From positions 1 to 64,000 of the forward strand of contig CAZQXD010000016.1 in assembly GCA_964597315.1 (NCBI GenBank): a stretch of 64,000 nt of DNA, given 5' to 3'. Source of the stretch: CAZQXD01 sp964597315 (GTDB lineage Bacteria > Pseudomonadota > Gammaproteobacteria > Competibacterales > Competibacteraceae). Positions 50,362 to 59,547 of this stretch are shown here, piece after piece. Under the pieces are notes generated by a model. The model was given only the letters and a program-made list of their open reading frames with translations. It did no database searches and was not told where the DNA came from. The first letter of the stretch is position 1. Each line of letters begins with the position of its first letter. The position numbers were made by a program, and so were the translations under genes.

Positions 50362-51834
50362 TCAACCATCGACTTCATTGAGATTCTTGGTGAGGGCATA
50401 CAACTCGCGGTAGCGGTAGAGTTGAGTCTGGTGATACTCGCGCCGACCCGCCAGGGGCTGGTAGCGGGCCTCGGCGGGGGGCGGAAAACAGACCCGGGCG
50501 ATAGCGGCGTCCCGATCCCCGGCGGCGGACCCCACCATGGCCAGCCGGGCGGCGCCCAGGGCCGGTCCCACCTCACCGCCGATACGGTAGTCCAGGGGCA
50601 GGTTCAAGGCATCGGCCAGCAACTGCCGCCACCGGGACGAGCGGGCGCCGCCACCGATTAAGGCCATGTCCCGAACCCCCGCTCCCGCCCCTTGCAGCGC
50701 CTCCAGACCGTCGCAAAATGAGTACGCCACCCCTTCCAGCACCGCCAGAGTCAGGTCGTCCAGTTCGGTGGCGGTGGTCAGTCCATGGAATTGGCCCACC
50801 GCTCGGGGATCATTATGGGGAGTACGCTCCCCGGACAGATAGGGCAGAAACAGCACCCGGGTCTCGGTCCTGCCGCTTTGCTCCAACCGGCCCAGTAACT
50901 CCCTCACTTCCATGCCCACGGTGCGGGCCAGCCAGGCCAGGGAGTTGGCCGCCGACAGGCTCACCGCCATCTGCTGCCAGCGCCGGGGCAGGCAATGGCA
51001 GAAAGCGTGTACGGTGCGCTCGGGACAGGCCCGGTGCTGCTCGCTGACCACGAACAACACCCCGGAGGTGCCCAGAGACAGCAGCCCCTGGCCCGGCTCA
51101 ATGACCCCCACCCCCACTGCGCCGCCAGCGTTGTCCCCGGCCCCGGCCACCACCGGCGCCCGGGGCAACCCCAGGGCCTGGGCCGCCGCCGGGGTCAGTT
51201 CCGCCACCGGTTCGCAGCCCTCGTACAGGGTCGGCATCTGGTCACGCTCCAGACCGGTAGCCGCCAGCAGGGACTCGTCCCAGTCTCGACGCGCTGGGTC
51301 CAGCCACAGGGTACCGGCGGCGTCGGAGGGGTCCGAAGCATATTGGCCGGTCAGCCGGTACTGGATATAGTCCTTGGGCAGCAGTACCTTGGCGATGCGC
51401 TTGAACAGTTCCGGTTCGTGTTTGCGCACCCATAGCAGTTTCGGCGCGGTAAAGCCCGGCATGGCCATATTGCCGCTGCGCTCCCGGAAGTCGGGCAGAG
51501 CCGCTTCCAGTTCCAGGCATTCGGCGTGGCCGCGGCCATCGTTCCAGAGCATGCAGGGCCGCAGCACCGTGCCCTGGGCATCCAATAAGGTAGCCCCGTG
51601 CATCTGCCCGGACAGGCCCAGCGCCTTGACCGCCCCCAGGGGCGCGCCCTCGTCACGAAGCGCCGCCGTGGTGGTCAGGCAGGCGTTCCACCACAGCTCC
51701 GGGTCCTGCTCCGACCATAGGGGGTGGGGATGGGACACGCCATAACCGGCGGTGGCCTGGTAACGCACGGCGCCGCCGTCGTCCAGGAGTACCGCCTTGA
51801 CGCCCGAGGTACCGATATCGAAGCCTAAATACAT
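50362..51834 (-). CDS. xylB: Xylulokinase (copy 2)
   Basis: 490 residues, same FGGY layout as copy 1: YLGFDIGTSGVKAVLLDDGG, LGLSGQMHGATLLD, VAGAGDNAGGAVGVGVIEPG, ALIGGGARSSRWRQLLADAL. The two proteins share long identical stretches (for example AAVSLSAANSLAWLAR-like and KVLLPKDYIQYRL), so they arose by duplication. AAGG lies before ATG 51834. It directly follows the SorC-type regulator gene on the same strand, separated by 113 bases that may hold an operator and promoter. Confidence 0.9.
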   Translation of the reverse strand: MYLGFDIGTSGVKAVLLDDGGAVRYQATAGYGVSHPHPLWSEQDPELWWNACLTTTAALRDEGAPLGAVKALGLSGQMHGATLLDAQGTVLRPCMLWNDGRGHAECLELEAALPDFRERSGNMAMPGFTAPKLLWVRKHEPELFKRIAKVLLPKDYIQYRLTGQYASDPSDAAGTLWLDPARRDWDESLLAATGLERDQMPTLYEGCEPVAELTPAAAQALGLPRAPVVAGAGDNAGGAVGVGVIEPGQGLLSLGTSGVLFVVSEQHRACPERTVHAFCHCLPRRWQQMAVSLSAANSLAWLARTVGMEVRELLGRLEQSGRTETRVLFLPYLSGERTPHNDPRAVGQFHGLTTATELDDLTLAVLEGVAYSFCDGLEALQGAGAGVRDMALIGGGARSSRWRQLLADALNLPLDYRIGGEVGPALGAARLAMVGSAAGDRDAAIARVCFPPPAEARYQPLAGRREYHQTQLYRYRELYALTKNLNEVDG

Positions 51835-51947
51835 GGCTTGCCTTCTATAACCAGGAACAAGACCGTGGTTGGATACGGCCAGAAATCAATGCTGGATGAA
51901 ACGTTCATTTTATAGACTAGACAAGTTTGCTCCGAGTCCCACGACTG

Positions 51948-52889
51948 TCATAGAATTTTTCGAGCCGCAGCCTCGTCGGTGACCAATCCGGTCAGCCAGC
52001 CTCCTTCCAGCGCCGCTTGAATGGCTTTGGCCTTGGCCACCCCACCGGCCATGCCAATCAGGGGACGATCCGGTAAAGCGTCCAAGGGCACGCTAGCGAG
52101 CCGCACACTGACCGAGGAGGTCACCAACTTGCCGGCGCCGTCCAAGGCCCAGCCCAGGATTTCCCCCACCGCGCCCAGACTTATCAGTTCTTCCAAATCG
52201 GCGTCGGTGATAAAACCATCCTGATACAACGGAGCGTCCCGACCGATGGAGCCGATACCCACCAAAGTGGCCTCGGCGTTGGCGGCCAGATCCACCACGA
52301 TCCGGTAGACCCGTTGGTGTAAATACTGGTCCCGCTCCTCCACCGAGTCCGCCACCAGGGGCGCCGGCAGCAAAAACCGCCGACTGTGGGTCTTGTCGGC
52401 CAGCACCATCACCGCGTCGAAGGGGTTAGAGGAACCGTCCCGAGCCACGTTGCCCACCAGGGACACGAAGCGGTGCTGGGGGCGGTACAGGCGGGTCATG
52501 GCGTCCACCCCGGCCCGCAGGGTACGGCCAGTGCCCAGATTCAGGACCGTGGGCTGGTCGTTGGTCAGGAGACTTTCCAGCCGGGCGGCCACGGCTACGG
52601 CCAAGTAGCGGGTATCGGTCCCCGAGGTGCCGTCCTCGCTAGGCACTACGTCGCACAGGCTCAGGCCATAGCGACGGCGCAGTTCGGCGGCCAGGGCCAT
52701 GCATTCGGCCACAGGATAGTCGATGCGCACCTTGACCAGACCTTCCTCTCGGGCCAGGGCGATCAACCGCTGGGCGCCGGGACGGGAGACATTGAACTGG
52801 GCGGCGATCTCATCCTGAGTGTTGCCGCCCACGTAGTACAGCCAGGCCGCCCGGGCAGCTTGATCCAGTTTTTGTTTCTGCCTATCCAA
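51948..52889 (-). CDS. SorC/DeoR-type sugar-binding transcriptional regulator
   Basis: 313 residues. N-terminal HTH (AARAAWLYYVGGNTQDEIAA; FNVSRPGAQRLIALAREEG) and a C-terminal sugar-phosphate-binding domain (VLNLGTGRTLRAGVDAMTRL; ATLVGIGSIGRDAPLYQDGF; LIGMAGGVAKAKAIQAALEG), as in SorC, DeoR-like and CggR proteins. It is the likely regulator of the xylulokinase/HAD genes just downstream. TTG 52889 is the start because GGAGGG lies seven bases upstream; no ATG is available near it. The effector is probably a phosphorylated pentose or pentitol (inference). Confidence 0.9.
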   Translation of the reverse strand: MDRQKQKLDQAARAAWLYYVGGNTQDEIAAQFNVSRPGAQRLIALAREEGLVKVRIDYPVAECMALAAELRRRYGLSLCDVVPSEDGTSGTDTRYLAVAVAARLESLLTNDQPTVLNLGTGRTLRAGVDAMTRLYRPQHRFVSLVGNVARDGSSNPFDAVMVLADKTHSRRFLLPAPLVADSVEERDQYLHQRVYRIVVDLAANAEATLVGIGSIGRDAPLYQDGFITDADLEELISLGAVGEILGWALDGAGKLVTSSVSVRLASVPLDALPDRPLIGMAGGVAKAKAIQAALEGGWLTGLVTDEAAARKIL

Positions 52890-52961
52890 TACAAACCCTC
52901 CGGTTTTTTTTTAATCGGGGTGACGTATTGATAGAATAGCCCTATGGACAGAGCATCATCA

Positions 52962-52993
52962 ATCCATCCCTGCCGTGAACGGCAGGGATGGAT
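52962..52993. terminator. Perfect 15-bp inverted repeat downstream of the ABC operon
   Basis: ATCCATCCCTGCCGT (52962-52976) is exactly mirrored by ACGGCAGGGATGGAT (52979-52993) around two bases. It lies 24 bases after the ABC permease stop and about 70 bases before the SorC-type gene. With no T run it may be a 3'-end stabiliser, a weak terminator or an operator for the regulator. Confidence 0.5.
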
Positions 52994-53016
52994 AGCGTAT
53001 CCGTCAACGCCACCCC

Positions 53017-54216
53017 TCACTCCGCCCGCAGCGCCTCGATAGGGTCCAGCCCGGCGGCATGGCGGGCCGGCAACACCCCGGCCAAGACGCCGATCAGGGC
53101 CGACACGCCCAGGGCCAGCAGGGCATAAAACGGTGATAACTGCACGGGCAGGGCCGGCGCCAAAACCCCCAATAGCCAGGCCAAACCACCCCCCAGCAGC
53201 AACCCGGCGGCCCCGCCCAGACAGGCCAGCCACACCGCCTCCCCCAGAAACAACCACAGGATCTGCCCCCGGGCGGCGCCCATGGCCCGCAGCAGGCCGA
53301 TCTCCCGGGTGCGCTCGGTGACGGCGATGGTCATGATGGTCAGAATCCCCACCCCGCCCACCAGCAGAGAAATGCTCCCCAGGGCCGCCACCGCCCCGGT
53401 GAGTACCCCTAGAATCCCCCCCAGCACATCCAACATCTGGGCCTGGCTGGTGATGGTGAAATCCTCCCGGCCATGGCGGGCCAGCAGAATCCGGCGAATG
53501 CCGGCTTCCACTTTGTCCACCGGGGCGTCGGGCTGATAGAGCAAATCCACCTCCATCAACCCCTCCCGGTCAAACAGCTCCAAGGCCCGGGCGGCGGGGA
53601 TATACACGGCGCCATCGATATCAAAGCCCAGCACCCTGCCCTTGGACTCCATCACCCCGATCACCCGGAAGCGGTTCTGGCCGATACGCAGGGCCGCTCC
53701 TAGGGGATTGGCCGCCCCGAACAGTTCCTTTTTGAGACCGGCTCCCAGTACCGCGAAGGGCCGGGCCGCTCGGGGATCATCGGCGGGCAGGAACCGACCC
53801 ACGGCCACCTGAAAGCGCCACACTTGGGGCGCCTCCGGTCCCACCCCCAGCACCAAGGCGCGGCGGCTCCGGGGACCGGACTCGATACGGGCATTGCCCT
53901 GAACCACCGGCACCATGGCCTCCACCCGGGGCGCCCGGCGCAGGGCCTCGGCATCGTCCAAGGTCAGGGGCCGGGTGGACCCGATAATGCCCCCGGAGGC
54001 GCCGAAGGTCTCGCTCTTGCCAGGAGTCACGCCAATCAGATTGGTGCCGAACTGGGTAAACTCCGCCACCACATAGCTTTGCACCCCTTGGCCGATGGCG
54101 GTGAGTAGCACCACGGCGGCGATGCCCACGGCGATTCCCAAGGCGGTCAGGCCGGCCCTCAAGGGCTGGGCGCGCACCGAACCGGCCACTAGGCGCAGGC
54201 TATCTACGGCCAGCAC
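53017..54216 (-). CDS. MacB-like ABC transporter permease (second of two)
   Basis: 399 residues. An N-terminal TM segment (LTALGIAVGIAAVVLLTAIG, ~20-40), a large periplasmic MacB_PCD domain (~45-250) and three C-terminal TM segments of the FtsX domain (SISLLVGGVGILTIMTIAVT; EIGLLRAMGAARGQILWLFL; ALLALGVSALIGVLAGVLPA) are present. It is a type VII (mechanotransmission) ABC permease for export or lipoprotein handling. The start is GTG 54216, two bases after the stop of the upstream permease gene; the frame to 54333 overlaps that gene. Confidence 0.88.
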   Translation of the reverse strand: MLAVDSLRLVAGSVRAQPLRAGLTALGIAVGIAAVVLLTAIGQGVQSYVVAEFTQFGTNLIGVTPGKSETFGASGGIIGSTRPLTLDDAEALRRAPRVEAMVPVVQGNARIESGPRSRRALVLGVGPEAPQVWRFQVAVGRFLPADDPRAARPFAVLGAGLKKELFGAANPLGAALRIGQNRFRVIGVMESKGRVLGFDIDGAVYIPAARALELFDREGLMEVDLLYQPDAPVDKVEAGIRRILLARHGREDFTITSQAQMLDVLGGILGVLTGAVAALGSISLLVGGVGILTIMTIAVTERTREIGLLRAMGAARGQILWLFLGEAVWLACLGGAAGLLLGGGLAWLLGVLAPALPVQLSPFYALLALGVSALIGVLAGVLPARHAAGLDPIEALRAE

Positions 54217-54218
54217 GG

Positions 54219-55424
54219 TCAGCGCCCCGACAAAGCCCGCACCGGGTCCAGCCGGGCCGCCTTGCGGGCTGGCAACCAAGCGAATAGCAAACCGGCCCCC
54301 ACTGCTACCCCCAGGGCCGCGGCCACCGCCCATAGGGGGGGCGTCAGGGGAAAATCCGGGAACAGCCGCCGCCCCACGGCCACTCCCAGCAGACCCACCC
54401 CCAGCCCGACCCCGGCCCCGGCAGCGGAGAGCAGCGCCGCCTCGGCCAGAAATACCCCCCTTAGGGTGCCAGCGGTAGCGCCCAGGGCCTTGAGCAGGCC
54501 AATCTCCCGAGTGCGCTGGGACACGGCCACCAAGGTGACGTTCATAATCAGTATCCCCGCCACCACCAGGCTGATGCCAGCGATGCCCCCCAGGGCCAGG
54601 GTCAGAGCGCCGAGAATCTGGTCGAAGGTGGCCAGGATCGCGTCCTGGGTGAGGATGGTCACATCATCCTCGCCATCGTGGCGGGCCTGAATAGTGGTGA
54701 GGATAAAGTCCCGAACCGGTCCCATGGACGCCAGGCTGTCCGCCTCCACCAGTATTCGGAACAGGGAGGCGGTGTTGAACAACTGTTGGGCCGAGGCCAG
54801 GGGAATAATGGCCACGTCATCCAGGTCGGTGCCCAGGGACTGGCCACTGGAGGCCAACACCCCGACCACCCGGAAGCGCCGGTCGCCGATCCGTAGCCAT
54901 TGACCCAAGGCCGACTTGGGACCGAATAGCTCATCCCGAACCCCACCCCCCAGCACCACTACCGGGGAGGCCAGGCGCGGGTCCAGGGCTGGCAGAAACC
55001 GCCCCAGGGCCAGGTCCAGATGGCGCACCGCCCGGAAATCATGAGTGGTCCCCAGAATGGTAATCTCCCGATCCCGGCGGCCATGGGATACCGCCGCCAT
55101 GCCCACGGTCAGGGGTGCTAGCCGGGCCACGGACCGATGGCGGCCCAAGGCTAGGGCGTCGTCGATGGTCAGATCCCGGGGCGTCTCCCCCAGCAGTGGC
55201 GGGGCGCCGCCGGTGGTTTCGTTGCGCCCAGGCAGAACGATCAGCAAGTTGGTCCCCAGGGCCGCGAACTCGCCGGTGACATAGCGCCGCGCCCCCTCCC
55301 CAAGGGCGGTGAGCAGCACCACCGCCGCCACCCCCACGGCCATGGCCACCAACAGCAGTCCGCTACGCAACCGGTGGCGGGACACCGCCCGAAACGCGAA
55401 CAGCCCCAGATCGGCGCTACGCAT
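54219..55424 (-). CDS. MacB-like ABC transporter permease (first of two)
   Basis: 401 residues with the same MacB/FtsX layout as its neighbour: TM1 SGLLLVAMAVGVAAVVLLTA, periplasmic domain (~50-270), and C-terminal TM segments including IAGISLVVAGILIMNVTLVA and REIGLLKALGATAGTLRGVF. The two permeases probably form a heterodimer. ATG 55424 overlaps the end of the ATPase gene by eight bases. The longer frame to 55565 lies over the ATPase gene and is rejected. Confidence 0.88.
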   Translation of the reverse strand: MRSADLGLFAFRAVSRHRLRSGLLLVAMAVGVAAVVLLTALGEGARRYVTGEFAALGTNLLIVLPGRNETTGGAPPLLGETPRDLTIDDALALGRHRSVARLAPLTVGMAAVSHGRRDREITILGTTHDFRAVRHLDLALGRFLPALDPRLASPVVVLGGGVRDELFGPKSALGQWLRIGDRRFRVVGVLASSGQSLGTDLDDVAIIPLASAQQLFNTASLFRILVEADSLASMGPVRDFILTTIQARHDGEDDVTILTQDAILATFDQILGALTLALGGIAGISLVVAGILIMNVTLVAVSQRTREIGLLKALGATAGTLRGVFLAEAALLSAAGAGVGLGVGLLGVAVGRRLFPDFPLTPPLWAVAAALGVAVGAGLLFAWLPARKAARLDPVRALSGR

Positions 55425-56100
55425 GAGAAGTCTCCTGGTCCTCAACGATGCGCCCATCCACCAAGCGGATGCAACGCCTGGCCCGGGCGCCGATTTCCGG
55501 GTCGTGGGTGACCACCAGCAGGGTGATGCCCTGGCCATTGAGGTTTTCCAGCAGCGCCAGCACATCCTGACCGGCGGCTCGATCCAGATTGCCGGTAGGC
55601 TCGTCGGCCAGCAGCAGCCGAGGCCGGTTGATCATGGCCCGGGCAATGGCCACCCGCTGGCGCTGGCCCCCGGAGAGCTGCTCAGGGCGGTGGTCGGCCC
55701 GCTCCCCCAAGCCCAGGGCGGCCAGCACCTCGGCCACCCGCTGGCGCCGCTCCCGAGGCGCCACAGCGGCCAGCACCAGGGGCAGCTCCACGTTCTCGGC
55801 GGCGGTAAGCCGGGCAATCAAATGAAAGGACTGGAACACAAAACCGATGGCCTCTCGGCGCACCCTGGCCAGTTCTTCATCGGACAAGCGGGTCACGTCC
55901 TGGCCGTCCAGGCCATACGCCCCGGCGTCCGGGCGGTCTAGCAGGCCAATCACATTGAGCAGGGTGGACTTGCCGGAGCCGGACGGTCCCATGATGGCCA
56001 GATAGCCGCCGTCGGGCACGGTCAAATCAATATCCCGCAGGGCGTGGACCGTCTGCTCCCCCACCTGAAAGTGGCGCTGCACGGCGCTCAGGGCGATCAC
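55417..56100 (-). CDS. ABC transporter ATP-binding protein (MacB/LolD type)
   Basis: 227 residues. Walker A AIMGPSGSGKSTLLNVIGLL, Q-loop FVFQSFHLIARLTAAENVEL, signature LSGGQRQRVAIARAMINRP and Walker B LLLADEPTGNLD are all present, in the spacing of the LolD/MacB subfamily. It powers the two permeases encoded downstream. Its ATG overlaps the stop of the adaptor gene (ATGA). Confidence 0.95.
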   Translation of the reverse strand: MIALSAVQRHFQVGEQTVHALRDIDLTVPDGGYLAIMGPSGSGKSTLLNVIGLLDRPDAGAYGLDGQDVTRLSDEELARVRREAIGFVFQSFHLIARLTAAENVELPLVLAAVAPRERRQRVAEVLAALGLGERADHRPEQLSGGQRQRVAIARAMINRPRLLLADEPTGNLDRAAGQDVLALLENLNGQGITLLVVTHDPEIGARARRCIRLVDGRIVEDQETSHA

Positions 56101-57224
56101 GGCTCGGCCACCGCCTCCCGACCGGCCTCCACTCCGGGCCGGTCCAGGGACACCACCACCGACTCGCCGGGTTCGATGCCTTTGGTGATTTCGGTCCAGG
56201 TCCAGTTGGCCAGGCCAGTGTCCACGTCCCGCCGGGTCAACACCCCAGCGGCCAACACCAGCACCGCCTGGTCGTCGATCAGGGCCTCTGTGGGCACCCT
56301 CGTGACATGGGGACGGGTCTCCAGGATGACTTCGATATCGGCGCTGTAGCCCGGTAGCAGATAGTCCTTGACCCCGAGATCGGCGAACTCCACCTCCACC
56401 TCCACGGTGCGGGCTTGTTTCTCCAGGTCCAGCACATAAGGGGCGATGCGCCGCACCCGACCCTGGAAACCGCGTTTGGGAAAGGCGTCCAGGGTGATCC
56501 GGGCGGGTTGGCCGACCTTTACGGCTGGGGCGTCCACCTCGTCTAAGGGGGCGCTCACGAACAGGCAGCGGGTGTCGATGAGATCCACCGCCGGGGGGGT
56601 GGGAATGCCCGGGGGCGATGGGGTGACGAATTCCCCCACCTCGCCGGTCACCTCGGCTACTACCCCGTCGAAGGGGGCGCGCAGCAGGGTTCGCTCCAGG
56701 GCCGCCCTGGCCACCGCCACCTGGGCTTCGGCGGTCTCTCGGGCGGCATTGGCGGCCCGGCAGCCAGCGGCCCTGGCCAGGGATTCGGTATGGGCTTGGT
56801 CCAGGCGCTCGGCGGACACCAGCCCCCGCTCCCGCAGGGGTTGCAGGCGCCGGTAATCCCGCTGGGCCATGTCGGCGTTGAGACAGGCTTCCTCGGCCCG
56901 GGAACCGCTGCTGGACAACTGAGCCTGAGCCAGGCGCAACTGGGCGCGCAGGTCCTCGTTCCAGAGTTGCAGCAGCAATTGCCCGGCTTGAACGCTATCC
57001 CCCTCCCGCACCTCCAGGCTGCTCACCTGGCCGCCCCCGGGCGGAGCCAGCCGGGCGCGGCGGCAGGCTTTGAGGGTGCCGGCCCGGGTGTTGGCTACGG
57101 TGGACTCCACCAGGCCCCGTTCCACAAGCTTGACGGCCACGGCCAGGGGCTGGGGGCGAGTGAAATACCAACCGGCGGCGGCCAGGGCGGCGAGGATCGG
57201 CAGGATGACGAACAGGCGGCGCAA
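56097..57224 (-). CDS. HlyD/MacA-type periplasmic adaptor
   Basis: 375 residues. An N-terminal membrane anchor (FVILPILAALAAAGWYF, ~5-21), a lipoyl/biotinyl-like hairpin domain (VSSLEVREGDSVQAGQLLLQL; TLLRAPFDGVVAEVTGEVGE), a helical hairpin (~90-170) with several Cys (EEACLNAD; AAGCRAAN), and a beta-barrel domain (RITLDAFPKRGFQGRVRRIA). It links the MacB-like pump to an outer-membrane channel, whose gene is not seen here. It is the first gene of the adaptor-ATPase-permease-permease operon, divergent from metG. Confidence 0.9.
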   Translation of the reverse strand: MRRLFVILPILAALAAAGWYFTRPQPLAVAVKLVERGLVESTVANTRAGTLKACRRARLAPPGGGQVSSLEVREGDSVQAGQLLLQLWNEDLRAQLRLAQAQLSSSGSRAEEACLNADMAQRDYRRLQPLRERGLVSAERLDQAHTESLARAAGCRAANAARETAEAQVAVARAALERTLLRAPFDGVVAEVTGEVGEFVTPSPPGIPTPPAVDLIDTRCLFVSAPLDEVDAPAVKVGQPARITLDAFPKRGFQGRVRRIAPYVLDLEKQARTVEVEVEFADLGVKDYLLPGYSADIEVILETRPHVTRVPTEALIDDQAVLVLAAGVLTRRDVDTGLANWTWTEITKGIEPGESVVVSLDRPGVEAGREAVAEP

Positions 57225-57398
57225 TAGTAGGCTCCTGGTGATTATGGATATACGGTCCCCGGCAGGGTTCTAAACTACCCCGCCACCCCGATCGGGTCAA
57301 AACCTCATGCTGGGTTCGCCCGCCGTGGCGCGGGCCGGTCAATACTGCTACTTTAAGCAGCTTCAAACTCCCCGCACAACCGGCCCCGACCCATAGCC

Positions 57399-59432
57399 AT
57401 GACCGAACCGACCCGCGACATTCTGGTGACCAGCGCCCTACCCTATGCCAACGGCCCCATCCACATCGGCCATCTGGTGGAATACATCCAGACCGATATC
57501 TGGGTGCGCTTTCAGAAACTGCGGGGTCACCGCTGTATCTACGTCTGCGCCGACGACGCCCACGGCACCCCGATCATGCTCCGCGCCCAGCAGGAGGGCA
57601 TCGAGCCGGAGCAGCTCATCGAGCGCATCGGCCAAGAGCATCGGGCCGATTTCGGGGCGTTCCTGGTGGACTTCGACAATTACCACTCCACCCACTCCCC
57701 AGAGAATCGCCACTACGCAGAGCTGATCTACCAACGGCTCAAGGCGCGTGGACATATCACCCAACGGGTCATCACCCAAGCCTATGACCCCGAGAAGCAG
57801 ATGTTTCTCCCGGATCGCTTCATCAAGGGTCAATGCCCCCGCTGCGGGGCCGCCGACCAGTACGGGGATAGCTGCGAGGTCTGCGGGGCCACCTATTCGC
57901 CTACCGAGTTGATCAACCCCCGTTCGGTGGTCTCCGGGGCCACCCCCATCGAAAAAGAATCTTTGCAGTATTTCTTCAGGCTCAGCGACTTCGAGACCAT
58001 GCTCAGGGACTGGGTCCGGGCCGGCCATGTGCAGCCGGAAATCGCCAACAAGCTGGAGGAGTGGTTCCAGGAAGGCTTGCAGGAGTGGGACATTTCCCGC
58101 AACGCCCCCTATTGGGGTTTCGAGATCCCCGACGCCCCGGGCAAGTATTTCTATGTCTGGCTGGACGCCCCCATCGGCTACATGGCCAGCTTCAAGAGCT
58201 ACTGCGAACGAGAGGGCGTGGACTTCGATGCGTACTGGCGTCACGACAGCGCAGCGGAGTTGTACCACTTTATCGGCAAGGATATCGCCCGCTTCCATAC
58301 CCTGTTCTGGCCGGCCATGCTGGACGGGGCGGGGTTTCGCAAGCCCACGGCGGTGTTTTGCCATGGCTTTCTGACGGTCAACGGCCAGAAGATGTCCAAG
58401 TCCCGGGGCACGTTTATCATGGCCCGGACCTATCTGGATCATCTCAACCCGGAATACCTGCGCTATTACTTCGCCACCAAACTCTCGGACCGAGTGGACG
58501 ACTTGGACCTAAACCTGGAGGACTTCCAGCAACGGGTCAACGCCGATCTGGTGGGCAAGGTGGTGAACATCGCCTCCCGCTGCGCCGGTTTCATCAACAA
58601 GCGCTTCGAGGGCCGACTGGCCGCCGAGCTGGACGCACCGGAACTGTACCGGGCCTTCGTGGCCGCCGGGGACTCCATCGCCCGTGCCTACGCGGGCCGG
58701 GAGTTCTCCCGGGCCATGCGGGAGATCATGGCCTTGGCCGACCGGGCCAATCAGTACATCGACGAACATAAACCCTGGGTGCTGGCCAAACAGGCCGACG
58801 CCGGAGACCAGGTTCAGGCGGTGTGTAGCGACGGTCTGAATTTATTCCGGGTGCTGATGCTGTATCTGAAGCCCGTGCTGCCCAGGGTAGCCGCCGATGC
58901 CGAGGCGTTTCTGAACATCCCGCCCTTGGATTGGCAGGCTCTGGACCAACCACTGCTGAACCATACCATCGCCTCTTTCCGGCCCCTGCTAGCCCGGGTA
59001 GACCCGGCGCGAGTGGCGGACATGCTGGAGGCGTCCCAGGAAAACCTAGCCCCCACGGCCTCCGCCGTCCCGGCCAGGCCCTCGCCTCTCAAGACCACGC
59101 CCATCGCCGCCACCATTGGCATTGATGACTTCATGAAAGTGGATTTACGGGTGGCGCGGATCGTAGACGCGGCCACGGTTGAAGGGGCCGATAAACTCTT
59201 GCGCCTGACCCTGGACCTGGGGGGCGAGACTCGGCAGGTATTCGCTGGCATCAAATCCGCCTACAAGCCCGAGGACCTCAAGGGTCGGCTGACGGTGATG
59301 GTGGCCAATCTAGCCCCCCGCAAAATGCGCTTCGGCCTGTCCGAGGGCATGGTGCTGGCCGCTGGGGACGGGGACGGGCTGTGGCTGCTGGCCCCGGATT
59401 CCGGGGCGACGCCGGGGTTGCGGATTAAGTGA
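57399..59432 (+). CDS. metG: Methionyl-tRNA synthetase
   Basis: 677 residues, class I. The HIGH motif is in ALPYANGPIHIGHLVEYIQT (~12-31), the zinc-binding insert CPRCGAADQYGDSCEVCGA (~146-164), KMSKS in VNGQKMSKSRGTFIMARTYL (~330) and an anticodon-binding helical domain. A C-terminal tRNA-binding domain (~572-677, FMKVDLRVARIVDAATVEGA) is the EMAPII/Trbp111 type found in dimeric MetRS. The 174-base gap upstream shows no riboswitch I can recognise. mrp, its usual neighbour, is about 10 kb away in this window. Confidence 0.97.
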   Translation: MTEPTRDILVTSALPYANGPIHIGHLVEYIQTDIWVRFQKLRGHRCIYVCADDAHGTPIMLRAQQEGIEPEQLIERIGQEHRADFGAFLVDFDNYHSTHSPENRHYAELIYQRLKARGHITQRVITQAYDPEKQMFLPDRFIKGQCPRCGAADQYGDSCEVCGATYSPTELINPRSVVSGATPIEKESLQYFFRLSDFETMLRDWVRAGHVQPEIANKLEEWFQEGLQEWDISRNAPYWGFEIPDAPGKYFYVWLDAPIGYMASFKSYCEREGVDFDAYWRHDSAAELYHFIGKDIARFHTLFWPAMLDGAGFRKPTAVFCHGFLTVNGQKMSKSRGTFIMARTYLDHLNPEYLRYYFATKLSDRVDDLDLNLEDFQQRVNADLVGKVVNIASRCAGFINKRFEGRLAAELDAPELYRAFVAAGDSIARAYAGREFSRAMREIMALADRANQYIDEHKPWVLAKQADAGDQVQAVCSDGLNLFRVLMLYLKPVLPRVAADAEAFLNIPPLDWQALDQPLLNHTIASFRPLLARVDPARVADMLEASQENLAPTASAVPARPSPLKTTPIAATIGIDDFMKVDLRVARIVDAATVEGADKLLRLTLDLGGETRQVFAGIKSAYKPEDLKGRLTVMVANLAPRKMRFGLSEGMVLAAGDGDGLWLLAPDSGATPGLRIK

Positions 59433-59547
59433 CCTCCTCAATATCAGCCGGGATTTCCCCTGGGACAGTGTGTCGATGGCGGGCCTACGCCGACTCTATG
59501 ACGGACGCCTTGAGGACCGGCATCAGGGCCTAACCTGGGTCGTACGC

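Noticed and set aside
15355..52993. The three long perfect hairpins (15355-15390, 38126-38159, 52962-52993) as one dispersed repeat family
   Set aside because: Their sequences are unrelated; each is better treated as an individual 3'-end structure.
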